Shown here piece after piece: positions 42,701 to 51,133 of a DNA stretch of 64,000 nt. A program made the position numbers and the translations under genes. The stretch is from a bacterium (lineage in GTDB: Bacteria; CSSED10-310; JAFGSJ01), in assembly GCA_016934675.1 (NCBI GenBank), contig JAFGSJ010000024.1, forward strand, positions 62,001-126,000, read 5' to 3'. The notes beneath the pieces are model-generated. The model searched no databases. It worked only from the letters and a program-made list of their open reading frames with translations, and was not told where the DNA came from. How positions within the stretch are numbered: position 1 is the first letter of the stretch; every line of letters begins with the position of its first letter.

Positions 42701-43725
42701 AACGGTGCTTTCTCAAGAGATGATTGAGCGTGACCGAGCGTTTGGGCGATCTGCCTGAAAAAATCAAGGGTGTCCTGGTTCCGGGTGATTGAAGGGACTT
42801 CATATAAAGGCAGAGGTATTGTCTCAGTCAATATCTGTTGATACATCGTCTCGATGTTATGGCGGGTTTGATAGAATCTGACCGTTTGTGCCATCAGAGC
42901 ACACAAAGTATTACCCACGGATTCAGCATCAGTTCGATGATCGTTTTCTTCTGCTTCAGGCCTGCAGCAGAATTTGATCACCTCCTCCAGATCAGAAATA
43001 TAACGCCCCAGATCCGGACTCTTAGTATTGACAATGACAGATTTTACCGGGATTTTAAGTTTATTGACCAAGGCTGTGTAGAATTCGATTGTTTCATTGA
43101 TGGGCATCTCCTCGGGTAGAGTCACAAGATGCAGCGAGGTCTGATCGGGATCGAGCCAGATATCCTTGATCCTTTTTGCTTTTGTATGCAGAGGCCCAAC
43201 CGGAAAGGTTGCCATGACCGAATCAGGCACTGAAAACCAGGAAAGGCCATGTCCTGTTGCCGGTGAATCGACAAAGATCACGTCATAATGTCGCCGACCG
43301 AATTCTGAGGTGCGCGATAAAGCCTGGATGATCAGGTCTTGGGTCATTAATTCCTTAATACCGGGAGCAATTGCAGTAAAATAACTATAAACAGGGCTCG
43401 CCAGAACAGGCTCGTATAACCAGTGAATCTTCATAGATTTCTTGATGTAATTGTTAAATATCTTGATTTGATCGAGATTGAATACTGATAAACCGGGTCT
43501 GACTTCATGCACATTATCGATTGGCCCATTGGGCGAACCTCCCCATAATAATTCAAGAGGTTGGACCGGATTTACGGCCAAGAGGAGTGTTTCCAGACCT
43601 TCTTCTGCTGCCTTGAGCGCAATGGCACAACTGATCGTTGTTTTTCCGACCCCGCCCTTACCGGTGATGAAGTTCAAACGACGCCACTGATCACCCAATA
43701 TCCAGACCGGTTTTTTGTTTGGCAT
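42697..43725 (-). CDS. ArsA/Get3-family ATPase (first of pair), altered switch I
   Basis: The 342-residue product shows Walker A GKGGVGKTT at about 23-31 and switch II DSPATGHGLSWF. Switch I reads AVNPVQPLELLWG, with Asn where the catalytic Asp of DPA stands in the partner. This asymmetry resembles other bacterial ArsA pairs and suggests an active/regulatory heterodimer like the two halves of classic ArsA; that is inference. The ATG at 43725 has GGAG nine bases upstream and a promoter at 43755-43783. It leads the three-gene unit ArsA-ArsA-membrane protein. Confidence 0.87.
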   Translation of the reverse strand: MPNKKPVWILGDQWRRLNFITGKGGVGKTTISCAIALKAAEEGLETLLLAVNPVQPLELLWGGSPNGPIDNVHEVRPGLSVFNLDQIKIFNNYIKKSMKIHWLYEPVLASPVYSYFTAIAPGIKELMTQDLIIQALSRTSEFGRRHYDVIFVDSPATGHGLSWFSVPDSVMATFPVGPLHTKAKRIKDIWLDPDQTSLHLVTLPEEMPINETIEFYTALVNKLKIPVKSVIVNTKSPDLGRYISDLEEVIKFCCRPEAEENDHRTDAESVGNTLCALMAQTVRFYQTRHNIETMYQQILTETIPLPLYEVPSITRNQDTLDFFRQIAQTLGHAQSSLEKAPL

Positions 43726-43754
43726 AGTAGTTTGCTCCAGGAAATCAGGCCGGG

Positions 43755-43783
43755 TTTATAGTTGATAAAAATGAACTTTTCAG
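43755..43783 (-). promoter_or_regulatory. Promoter of the ArsA-ArsA-membrane protein operon
   Basis: On the minus strand CTGAAA (43778-43783) and TATAAA (43755-43760) are separated by 17 bases, giving a leader of about 23 bases. It lies in the 356-base divergent gap 43726-44081, which holds no gene. The gap also has a TGCAC-N6-GTGCA palindrome at 43924-43939. Confidence 0.55.
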
Positions 43784-43978
43784 CTTCCTGTTTGTTAATA
43801 ATTGTACACGGTCCGGATTCATGGTAAAATAATGGACCTGGTTGAATATCATTGCACCTTTTACTCTTTTAATCATACAGTCAGGGCTGGCTTACATCAT
43901 GTTTGCTGCTAAGGTTTTCTTATTGCACAGTATAGTGCATGTCAATTTTAGCTCTGAAAAGGTGCTCGAAGGGTCAAT

Positions 43979-44023
43979 GCCAGAAATTTCATTTTTTTTT
44001 GCATTTTCTGGAATATTTCTGGC
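43979..44023. promoter_or_regulatory. Inverted repeat GCCAGAAAT-N27-ATTTCTGGC at the sigma-factor promoter
   Basis: Perfect 9-bp arms at 43979-43987 and 44015-44023 flank the -35 region. An additional half-copy, TTTTCTGG, occurs at 44004-44011. Three half-sites around one promoter suggest cooperative binding of a regulator, possibly feedback control of the sigma factor. As a hairpin it would lie upstream of the transcript and so acts, if at all, as DNA. Confidence 0.5.
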
Positions 44024-44028
44024 ATAAT
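43999..44028 (+). promoter_or_regulatory. Promoter of the sigma-factor gene
   Basis: TTGCAT at 43999-44004 and CATAAT at 44023-44028 are separated by 18 bases, with a start near 44035 and a leader of about 47 bases that contains GAGGTG before the ATG. Confidence 0.55.
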
Positions 44029-44081
44029 ATTTGTCTTATACTTGGTAACTTATTAACACTTTTCGGTATTGAGGTGCGTCT

Positions 44082-45461
44082 ATGAACAGTCTGGAACTGA
44101 GAAGTATAAAGGAATTAGCCACACATCTCGGCAACAGAATTTCCTGTCGCGAGGTCCGTATTTTTTATCCCAAGCGTTTCTTTTCTCAGGAAGATCGCGA
44201 AGATGTTGTGAAGGAATTGGTAAGCAATGATGTTGCCTTTTTCAAGAAGAACCTGTTCGAGGATAATGCGACCCGTGATGAAAAAGCGTTGGTTGATCTG
44301 GTCACGATGCAATGCCTGGATCGATACATCAACATGATGATTCTGTACACCAGCTCGGGACGTTATATACTCTCGAAGTTACAGGAATGGCAATATGAAG
44401 GACATTATAACGAGTATACTCCCGAGGAATCGGACATATCAGAAGCGCTCATGTCGGACCGGATCGATCTTGAATTGGTCCTGGCAGCAAAAAACTGGGC
44501 TGATTTTATCGAGATCGAAACCGATGAGCTGGAAAATCCTGATCTGACTGCATATATGAAAAACAACCTGATCCATCCCCGTGGAATTGATACGATCTTA
44601 ACGGCAGGGGCATCACTTCTTCAGGATTTGAATGGGGAAATGCCACTTGTCACTAAAGATGGTTTACAGCGTTTTCTGGACATTCTCGAATATGTTGTCT
44701 CACGGATGAATTTCATTAAGAACAAGATCACGAATGATTATCAACCCTTGATTTCGCAGATCGTCCGGCGTTATCGGCGTGGGACTATACTGCGACAGGA
44801 TTTGTTGCAGGAAGGCAATATCGGGTTGTTGAAGGCGATTGAACGTTTTGACGCCAAGAAAGGCGAGCGTTTTTCCATATATGCCTCCTGGTGGATCCGG
44901 CAGGAAATTACTCGAGCCATTATTTATCAAGGCTCAGTTGTGCGTTTGCCCGTGAGGGTTTTTCGTAAAGTCAACCAGATCAAGAACCTGAAAGAACGGA
45001 TTTCACAGGAACAGGGTAATGAGCCATCAGATGCCCAATTGGCTCATTTCTCAGATTTATCCTCTACCGAAATCTCGCATTTACAGAAGGTGACTCCGAT
45101 TATCCTGTCACTCGAAGCCGGTAAGGCGAATGATGATGATCGAGTCCCACTCGAGATTGCAGACCCGACCTATTCGAATCTGCAGATCGAATATCTGGAG
45201 AAGGAATGTGTCAAAGACCGGGTGAAGGATTTACTGTCCTGCCTTGATCAACGAGAAGCCAATATTGTCAAACGTCGTTTCGGTATTGAATTTCGCGCTC
45301 CTCAGACTCTCGATGAAATCGGTAAGTTTTATAATCTGTCCCGCGAGAGAATTCGACAGATCGAAGCTAAAGCGATCAAGAAGATGGAGCAATTCGCTCA
45401 GAAACTACTTGAAAATCAGTGTATTTACGATACCGATATCCTGGTAGGTAGTGAACACTGA
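44082..45461 (+). CDS. RNA polymerase sigma-70-family factor (group 1/2-like) with divergent N-terminus
   Basis: Of 459 residues, region 2 is clear at about 215-290 (RQDLLQEGNIGLLKAIERFD, YASWWIRQEITRAI, the -10-recognising and melting helix). Region 3 follows (about 300-370), and region 4 is at about 385-450 with the -35-recognising TLDEIGKFYNLSRERIRQIE. The first 200 residues do not match region 1.1 or the usual region 1.2; only residues about 80-115 may correspond to it. It is larger than RpoS/RpoH types and could be an alternative sigma for stress or development. The gene has its own palindromic promoter region and a textbook terminator, and is divergent from the ArsA operon. Confidence 0.9.
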   Translation: MNSLELRSIKELATHLGNRISCREVRIFYPKRFFSQEDREDVVKELVSNDVAFFKKNLFEDNATRDEKALVDLVTMQCLDRYINMMILYTSSGRYILSKLQEWQYEGHYNEYTPEESDISEALMSDRIDLELVLAAKNWADFIEIETDELENPDLTAYMKNNLIHPRGIDTILTAGASLLQDLNGEMPLVTKDGLQRFLDILEYVVSRMNFIKNKITNDYQPLISQIVRRYRRGTILRQDLLQEGNIGLLKAIERFDAKKGERFSIYASWWIRQEITRAIIYQGSVVRLPVRVFRKVNQIKNLKERISQEQGNEPSDAQLAHFSDLSSTEISHLQKVTPIILSLEAGKANDDDRVPLEIADPTYSNLQIEYLEKECVKDRVKDLLSCLDQREANIVKRRFGIEFRAPQTLDEIGKFYNLSRERIRQIEAKAIKKMEQFAQKLLENQCIYDTDILVGSEH

Positions 45462-45479
45462 ATGACTAAAGATGAGTAA

Positions 45480-45517
45480 AAGCCTGTTCCTTAGATACGG
45501 GGACAGGCTTTTTTTTT
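45480..45517 (+). terminator. Intrinsic terminator of the sigma-factor gene
   Basis: Stem AAGCCTGTTCC (45480-45490) with GGGGACAGGCTT (45499-45510), an 8-base loop, then nine T residues (45509-45517). It acts on the plus strand; the minus strand has no T-run. Confidence 0.92.
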
Positions 45518-45538
45518 AGTAGTTTTGCAGCTTTGGGC

Positions 45539-47824
45539 CTATGTTCTCATCCGCTGATACAATCTCAGAGTCACCCACGCTGAACAATTGAGACCGGTCA
45601 GTATGATCAGGGTCACGGTTAGCCCGAGTAGTGGAATGAGGAAGGTCCCCAATACGAGTGCTCCCAAACCTGAACCGATCAAATCATACCAGAAAAGACT
45701 TCCGGCTGTGGATTGAAGATCGTAGCGGTTGGATTGGAGTGTCAAAGCGGCTATGGGGAAATGAGCCCCGCCAATGAGCCCACCTGCAACAGCCATCAAA
45801 GGGAACAGGACCAGGACCGAGATCGAGCGGAATTGCTGGAAGACAGGTTTCGAGATGATGAACAGTAATCCATACAGAACCAGTGGATACACGATCATCA
45901 AGCTCTGCACTCCTGATAATATTGTGAGGGCTTTTTTGTCATTGAGGGTCTGACCTCGGGTAGCCAGGTAACTGCCAAGCGAAATCCCAGCCATACAACA
46001 GGTTACCAGTATCCCGATTTTGTAATAGGCATAACCATATAATACCTGAAATGACAGGATCAACACGAGTTGCAGGGCCATCTCAGAAAAACCGATAACC
46101 GCAACAGGCATACCGATGAACCAACTGGTGCTCATTTTATTCCGCCATGAAAGCAGTGCGCTGATCAGAATCAGAAAGAATAGGGGCAGCACATAAACAG
46201 AGGTGGAAAGCTGCTCAATCTTCAGTAATAGTGCTCGCTCGCAGCCGTTCATCCGACTACTCCACAGTATCAAATCAAAGTAATAGGAGATAGGTTCGAA
46301 ATCTTGATTGGTCCTTATGTGATCGGCTGGGACCGACTCGATCCGATCATCAAGATAGTCTTTCCTCTCGCGACTCAATTGGAAGGGGAGATAGTAAGCA
46401 TTGACAAACTCAGGTTTGAGATGACGCTGTTCGAGTCGGTCGATCAGGAGATCGGCTTTTTCAGTCAAAGGAGCGTCAGGACTCGCGAAAAAACGACAAT
46501 GCAGGCCGGGCCAGACCATTACATTGCGAAATACGGTGGATAGGGTCGCCTGCATGACCGCCAGGTATCGGGCCAGCATATCATCAATATAATTTTCAGA
46601 TGAATGAACCGCAAAGGAAAAAATCCCACCTGCATGAAGCCTGCTTTTCACGATTTCAAAGAACTGCTGAGTATAAAACCGGTTGATCTGGGCAGTGCTG
46701 GGGTCTGGTGCGTTCATGATGATCACATCGAAAAGGTGGTCCGTGGTACTCAGGTAATAACGACCGTCGCCGGTGATCACTTGTATCCTTTTATCCCGTT
46801 CAAGCAGATCGTTGAAAGGTCCTAATTCAGTTCGAACATTTGCAATGAGGGCCGGGTCGAGCTCGACATACGTTACTGTTTCAGGTCCATGATCCAGGAC
46901 TTCGGCAAGTTCTCCGCCCAATGCACCACCAATCAGCAAAACATGTTTTGGGTGGGGATGTTGAAGCAGGGCATAATGGACATTCTCTTCTGCGGACAAG
47001 GCATCTGGATAAGAAAAGAAGAGAAGACCATTCTGATAAACGGTTATCTGCTCCTTCGAACGAGTAATGACCAGATTGCCATATTTGGTAAAAACATTTC
47101 GAAGGACTGCTGTATTGGGCCATCGTTGGGCCATGATCAAAGCCTCGCCCATGGGCAGGCACAAACAAAAGAGAATGACCACAAGGGTGAGAAAGATACA
47201 TGTGGTCCCGTAAAACCGCCCCCGGAAAGAGATTAAGAATACCAGGCAGATGCCCAGATTTACACTACTCAACAGAACTGTATAAGGCAATGGCTTGAAC
47301 AGATGGACCAGGAGCAGGGAGAAGAGAAGACCGCCCGACATTGAACCCAGACTGTCAAGAAAATATATCCAGCCGATACTCGTCCATGCCCTCTGATGCG
47401 TGTAATCCATTTGACAATATTTGGTAAAGAGGAAACCTGAAATGAAGCAGAAGGCTGTTTCGACTAAGAGCGCTGTGGCAATGATTGGGCCAAAACCTAC
47501 GATTTCGCCGGTTATACTCCAGCACGTCCTCAGATAGACCAAACCGATCAGGGGTAAAGGCACAAAGACCGCGATAAGGGCATGACCGTAAAACAAAACG
47601 TTCCGAAGAGATGTTTTCAGCAGGACCCGACCAACCCAGGCCCCGAAACCACTCATTAGTAACCAGATTCCCAGTACTATACCCGCAGACAACTCATTCC
47701 CATAGAATGAAACCATGAACTCGCGGAGCAGGACAATCTGATATGAGAGAGCCGTGAAACCAAGGAAGAAAGCACCCAGGCGATGTGGCGATCCGGACCT
47801 GTTTTGAGTATGATCTTCTGACAT
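45539..47824 (-). CDS. Large membrane protein with spermidine-synthase-like domain (copy 2)
   Basis: The 761-residue protein has membrane helices on both sides of a central soluble domain: about 7 before (15-240) and about 7 after (525-760). The central domain (255-500) is spermidine-synthase-like, with HVLLIGGALGGELAEVL and TYVELDPALI. The catalytic Asp position reads IIMNAPDPSTAQ, with Asn instead of Asp, so genuine aminopropyl transfer is doubtful. Helix-domain-helix order differs from copy 1 (all helices first, TPR last), so the two are not simple duplicates. The function is unknown; related proteins are often annotated only as fused MFS/spermidine synthase. It stands as a single gene on this strand. 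Confidence 0.78.
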   Translation of the reverse strand: MSEDHTQNRSGSPHRLGAFFLGFTALSYQIVLLREFMVSFYGNELSAGIVLGIWLLMSGFGAWVGRVLLKTSLRNVLFYGHALIAVFVPLPLIGLVYLRTCWSITGEIVGFGPIIATALLVETAFCFISGFLFTKYCQMDYTHQRAWTSIGWIYFLDSLGSMSGGLLFSLLLVHLFKPLPYTVLLSSVNLGICLVFLISFRGRFYGTTCIFLTLVVILFCLCLPMGEALIMAQRWPNTAVLRNVFTKYGNLVITRSKEQITVYQNGLLFFSYPDALSAEENVHYALLQHPHPKHVLLIGGALGGELAEVLDHGPETVTYVELDPALIANVRTELGPFNDLLERDKRIQVITGDGRYYLSTTDHLFDVIIMNAPDPSTAQINRFYTQQFFEIVKSRLHAGGIFSFAVHSSENYIDDMLARYLAVMQATLSTVFRNVMVWPGLHCRFFASPDAPLTEKADLLIDRLEQRHLKPEFVNAYYLPFQLSRERKDYLDDRIESVPADHIRTNQDFEPISYYFDLILWSSRMNGCERALLLKIEQLSTSVYVLPLFFLILISALLSWRNKMSTSWFIGMPVAVIGFSEMALQLVLILSFQVLYGYAYYKIGILVTCCMAGISLGSYLATRGQTLNDKKALTILSGVQSLMIVYPLVLYGLLFIISKPVFQQFRSISVLVLFPLMAVAGGLIGGAHFPIAALTLQSNRYDLQSTAGSLFWYDLIGSGLGALVLGTFLIPLLGLTVTLIILTGLNCSAWVTLRLYQRMRT

Positions 47825-47988
47825 CCGTTAGATACCTTTCTTTTCTTCTCTTTAACAGAAAACGCACCATGCTTCAAGATATCGATACCGATAGGAATAC
47901 CGGACCGCCAGGGACCATGCCTAATCATCCACATCGCACCGTGCATAAAGCTGTTGTCGAAAAAATTTCTGTATTTTTAAGACAAAGA

Positions 47989-47997
47989 TGATATAAT
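47989..47997 (+). promoter_or_regulatory. Extended -10 promoter of the lipoprotein gene
   Basis: TG-A-TATAAT at 47989-47997 is a perfect extended -10 element. No -35 match lies at the right distance, as expected for this class. It starts transcription near 48004, about 70 bases before the lipoprotein start. Confidence 0.55.
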
Positions 47998-48072
47998 ATG
48001 TCCAGTATTCAGGTGAACTATGTTCACATCCCGGCAATAGTTGTTTATCAGTTTTGATCAAAGGAGGTTGGA

Positions 48073-48786
48073 ATGCGGACTCACCAGTATATGGCATATC
48101 TCGGGTTAGTATGCATATCACTCTTTTCAGCGTGTGGTTCCCGGACGGGGCAGATTTCTCAGGAACAACATGATGCATTGCTTGGTCAGAAACAGCAGTT
48201 GGAAACTTCCCTGGCGGGGTTGCAGAAAACGCTTGGGACCAAGGACGATCAGATTCGCGAAATGCAAGAACGAATAGCAACTCTTGAAGCACATGAAACC
48301 GCTTTACAAACGGAGATGGGCGAACTTCGTGAGAGCTTGTCACTGTACAGGAACGAAAGTCAATCGAGTCAGACAAATGTAGTACCAGGGAAGCTTGGCA
48401 CTGTTGAAGCAGAATATGCCCGACTCATTGATATCGCTCTGCTCAATTGCCGTTATCTTCGTAAACATATGGCCAATCGCAGTCCCGGCCTGCAGTTTAA
48501 AATCGAAAACAAAGGTGCTCGGAACGTGGAAAGGTTAGGACTAACCCTCTATTTTCTGGATAAGACTAAAAATATCATAGCCGAAGAAAGCATAACCGTC
48601 ATATCCCCGGAAATACCCGCGACGACGGAAACCCCTGCTCAGGGGACAGGGAGCCTGAAACCCAAATTCGTGATGCGTGTCCCGCGTGATGAAAGTCAGC
48701 ATATTGAAGCAGCTAAAGTACCCAGCAGTTGGGATGAAGGCCAGCTTGATTTTAAAATCTGCGAGCTTGTCATTGGTTCACGATAA
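48073..48786 (+). CDS. Coiled-coil lipoprotein
   Basis: The 237-residue product has a lipoprotein signal peptide with lipobox LFSAC at about residues 17-21. Residues about 28-100 form a long coiled coil (QKQQLETSLAGLQKTL repeats of leucine/charged heptads). A C-terminal domain (about 120-235) is probably a beta-sandwich (LQFKIENKGARNVERLGLTL) similar in pattern to FxLYD-like accessory domains. It should sit in the inner leaflet of the outer membrane or on the inner membrane, reaching into the periplasm. AAGGAGG at 48061-48067 precedes the ATG. The partner is unknown. Confidence 0.83.
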   Translation: MRTHQYMAYLGLVCISLFSACGSRTGQISQEQHDALLGQKQQLETSLAGLQKTLGTKDDQIREMQERIATLEAHETALQTEMGELRESLSLYRNESQSSQTNVVPGKLGTVEAEYARLIDIALLNCRYLRKHMANRSPGLQFKIENKGARNVERLGLTLYFLDKTKNIIAEESITVISPEIPATTETPAQGTGSLKPKFVMRVPRDESQHIEAAKVPSSWDEGQLDFKICELVIGSR

Positions 48787-48875
48787 GAGCCATTGCCTCG
48801 CCCACGTGTAGACATTGATCAGAGAGGTTATGCCTTTGGAACAACGTGTGTGCTTGATCCACATCAGAGAAGTGA

Positions 48876-50066
48876 ATGAGCATGAAGTTTACTGATTTGC
48901 ATCTCGATCCGGCAATTCTGAAAGCTTTAAAGCGAATGAACTACACGGATTTGACGCCAATTCAGGAGAGAACATTCCCTCATATTTTGGCCGGGAAGGA
49001 CCTGATCGCCACCGCTGAGACCGGATCAGGTAAAACAAGTGCATGTGGCATCCCGCTTATTCAGCGGACTGATTCCCATCAAACATCTATTCAGGTTTTG
49101 GTCTTGGTGCCCACTCGCGAACTGGCTCTGCAATATGTCGATGAAATCAATCGAATTGGCCAGGACAGCAGAATAATCCCATTTGCGATATATGGTGGAT
49201 TTGATGCCGATATTCAACGGGCAAAACTCAGGGACCTGGTCCACATACTCATTGCCACACCTGGGCGACTGATCGATTTAATCTACAGCGGTGATATTTC
49301 ATTGAGTCAGGTCAAAACATGCGTACTTGATGAAGCGGATGAAATGTTGAAGCAGGGATTTCTGGAAGATATCGATTTCATATTTTCCTGTCTGGTCCAT
49401 CAACATCAGACCCTTCTCTTTTCAGCTACCATGCCACCTGAAATCATAAAACTGGCTCGTACTTTTTTAAAAGAACCTGTTGTGATCGAACTCAACAAGG
49501 AAGAGATCGCTCCTCAATCGCTCGTACACAGATTTTTGTTTGTGTCTCAGCAGGCTAAATTGGACTCTCTGTTGAGGATTATCCCTGAAGAAAAGATCAC
49601 GCAAGCTATCATCTTCTGCAACTCAAGAAACAGTGCCGAACGGCTTTTTGATAGACTGAGGAACTCTCTATCAGCACTTGAAATGATTCATGGCGGGTTC
49701 GAGCAGGAGCGGCGAGCATCGATCATTCGTCGTTTCCGATCAGGCCAGACCCGCTTTCTGGTGGCAACTGACTTGGCTGGTCGAGGCCTTGATTTCAGTC
49801 GGGTCAGTCATGTTATTAACTATGACTTTCCCTTTGATCAGGTGAGCTATACCCATCGGACCGGACGTACAGGGCGGATGGGTCAGGCAGGTATCGCGCT
49901 CACGTTTGTGTCAGGTCGTGATCTCAATGATGTTCAACGGCTGATCAAGCGTAACCGGATTCAAGCTCAATGGCTTGGAACAGAGCCTGATTTTTCACGA
50001 CCACGCCAAGGGAAACGGTTCAAGACCTTGAAACGACCGGATAGAAACAGACGGAAAGCGAAATAG
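48876..50066 (+). CDS. DEAD-box ATP-dependent RNA helicase
   Basis: The 396-residue helicase core shows the Q motif (YTDLTPIQE), motif I AETGSGKT, Ia PTRELA, Ib TPGR, II DEAD, III SAT, V ATDLAGRGLD and VI HRTGRTGRMG, in order. The tail after the core is short and basic (about 30 residues, KRFKTLKRPDRNRRKAK), so it lacks the large RNA-binding domain of DbpA or CsdA and resembles RhlE/SrmB-size proteins. Probable roles are ribosome assembly or cold-stress RNA remodelling. An in-frame ATG at 48882 is an alternative start. It is a separate gene between the lipoprotein and lipA. Confidence 0.93.
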   Translation: MSMKFTDLHLDPAILKALKRMNYTDLTPIQERTFPHILAGKDLIATAETGSGKTSACGIPLIQRTDSHQTSIQVLVLVPTRELALQYVDEINRIGQDSRIIPFAIYGGFDADIQRAKLRDLVHILIATPGRLIDLIYSGDISLSQVKTCVLDEADEMLKQGFLEDIDFIFSCLVHQHQTLLFSATMPPEIIKLARTFLKEPVVIELNKEEIAPQSLVHRFLFVSQQAKLDSLLRIIPEEKITQAIIFCNSRNSAERLFDRLRNSLSALEMIHGGFEQERRASIIRRFRSGQTRFLVATDLAGRGLDFSRVSHVINYDFPFDQVSYTHRTGRTGRMGQAGIALTFVSGRDLNDVQRLIKRNRIQAQWLGTEPDFSRPRQGKRFKTLKRPDRNRRKAK

Positions 50067-50204
50067 AGCCTGACCCAATTCTTTTTTTTCTCGAAATTCA
50101 GAGCATGATGTCATACTGACAGGTGTTGGAAAAGCTGCCATTGTTCCTGGAAATCAACAGATCAATTCGCCCTGAACTGACTTTAAGCATGGAGGATGAC
50201 GTAC

Positions 50205-51068
50205 GTGACGATACAATCCAAAAAAGTTCGGCGTTTGCCCGATTGGTTCAAGGTCCCGTTACCGGGCTTGGGACAGTATGCTTCAGTCTGTTCGATTTTG
50301 GAGAAAAAAGGTTTGCATACGGTCTGTCAATCAGCACGTTGTCCCAATATTGGTGAGTGTTTCGGAAGTGGAACAGCAACTTTTTTAATCATGGGACCTC
50401 GTTGTACACGTTTCTGCCGGTTCTGCAATATCGAGGGGGGAACGCCTGCCCCCATTGATCTGACTGAGCCGGAACGGGTTGCTGAAGCAGTGGCTTCTTT
50501 GGGAATACAACATGCCGTGATCACTTCGGTCACCCGCGATGATCTGGATGATGGCGGCGCGGCAATGTTCGCCGCAACGATCGAAGCGATCAGGCGTATC
50601 TGTCTTGAGACGACTATCGAGGTCCTTATTCCCGACTTTCAAGGAAACAGTGCTGCACTTCAGGTCGTTCTCGAAGCCGGTCCCGATATTCTCAATCATA
50701 ACGTTGAAACCGTGCCCAGATTATATAGTCTGGTCCGACCACAGGCTTCATACCGTCAATCGCTCGAACTGCTTGAACGTTCGTTTGAATTGGCCCCAAC
50801 TCTACCGGTCAAATCGGGTTTCATGGTTGGTTTGGGTGAATTGCATCCTGAAATCATCTCGCTTTTACACGACCTTCATCAGAGTCATTGTTCGATAGTC
50901 ACCATTGGTCAATATTTGTCACCTTCGGGTCAACATATTCCGGTTGAACGTTATTATTCACCCGATGAATTCAGTTCTCTGGCTTTCTTGGCCCGTGAGA
51001 TCGGTTTCCGCGAGGTGTATTCGGCACCCCTGGTCCGCAGTTCCTATCATGCACATCCAGCCCAATGA
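50205..51068 (+). CDS. lipA: Lipoyl synthase
   Basis: LipA is a radical-SAM enzyme that inserts two sulfurs into protein-bound octanoyl groups to make lipoyl cofactor for 2-oxoacid dehydrogenases and the glycine cleavage system. Both iron-sulfur motifs are visible: the auxiliary cluster VCQSARCPNIGEC and the radical-SAM CTRFCRFC, plus the C-terminal RSSYHA serine ligand. Length is 287 residues. The frame has an ATG at 50196, but GGAGG at 50191-50195 touches it; the GTG at 50205 is nine bases from that site and is the more likely start. lipB is not adjacent, so octanoate supply comes from elsewhere or from scavenging. Confidence 0.95.
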   Translation: MTIQSKKVRRLPDWFKVPLPGLGQYASVCSILEKKGLHTVCQSARCPNIGECFGSGTATFLIMGPRCTRFCRFCNIEGGTPAPIDLTEPERVAEAVASLGIQHAVITSVTRDDLDDGGAAMFAATIEAIRRICLETTIEVLIPDFQGNSAALQVVLEAGPDILNHNVETVPRLYSLVRPQASYRQSLELLERSFELAPTLPVKSGFMVGLGELHPEIISLLHDLHQSHCSIVTIGQYLSPSGQHIPVERYYSPDEFSSLAFLAREIGFREVYSAPLVRSSYHAHPAQ

Positions 51069-51133
51069 ATGGGACCATAACAAGTCCCACCTGAGAGTGT
51101 AGGACTAAATCCCGTGTTTAAAGGTTTACAGCA

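Noticed and set aside
41438..43725. Arsenite efflux system
   Set aside because: ArsA-family ATPases lack metalloid-binding cysteines and no arsB, arsC or arsR is present.
38590..47824. Polyamine biosynthesis locus
   Set aside because: Both spermidine-synthase-like domains lack the catalytic Asp, and no adenosylmethionine decarboxylase is nearby.
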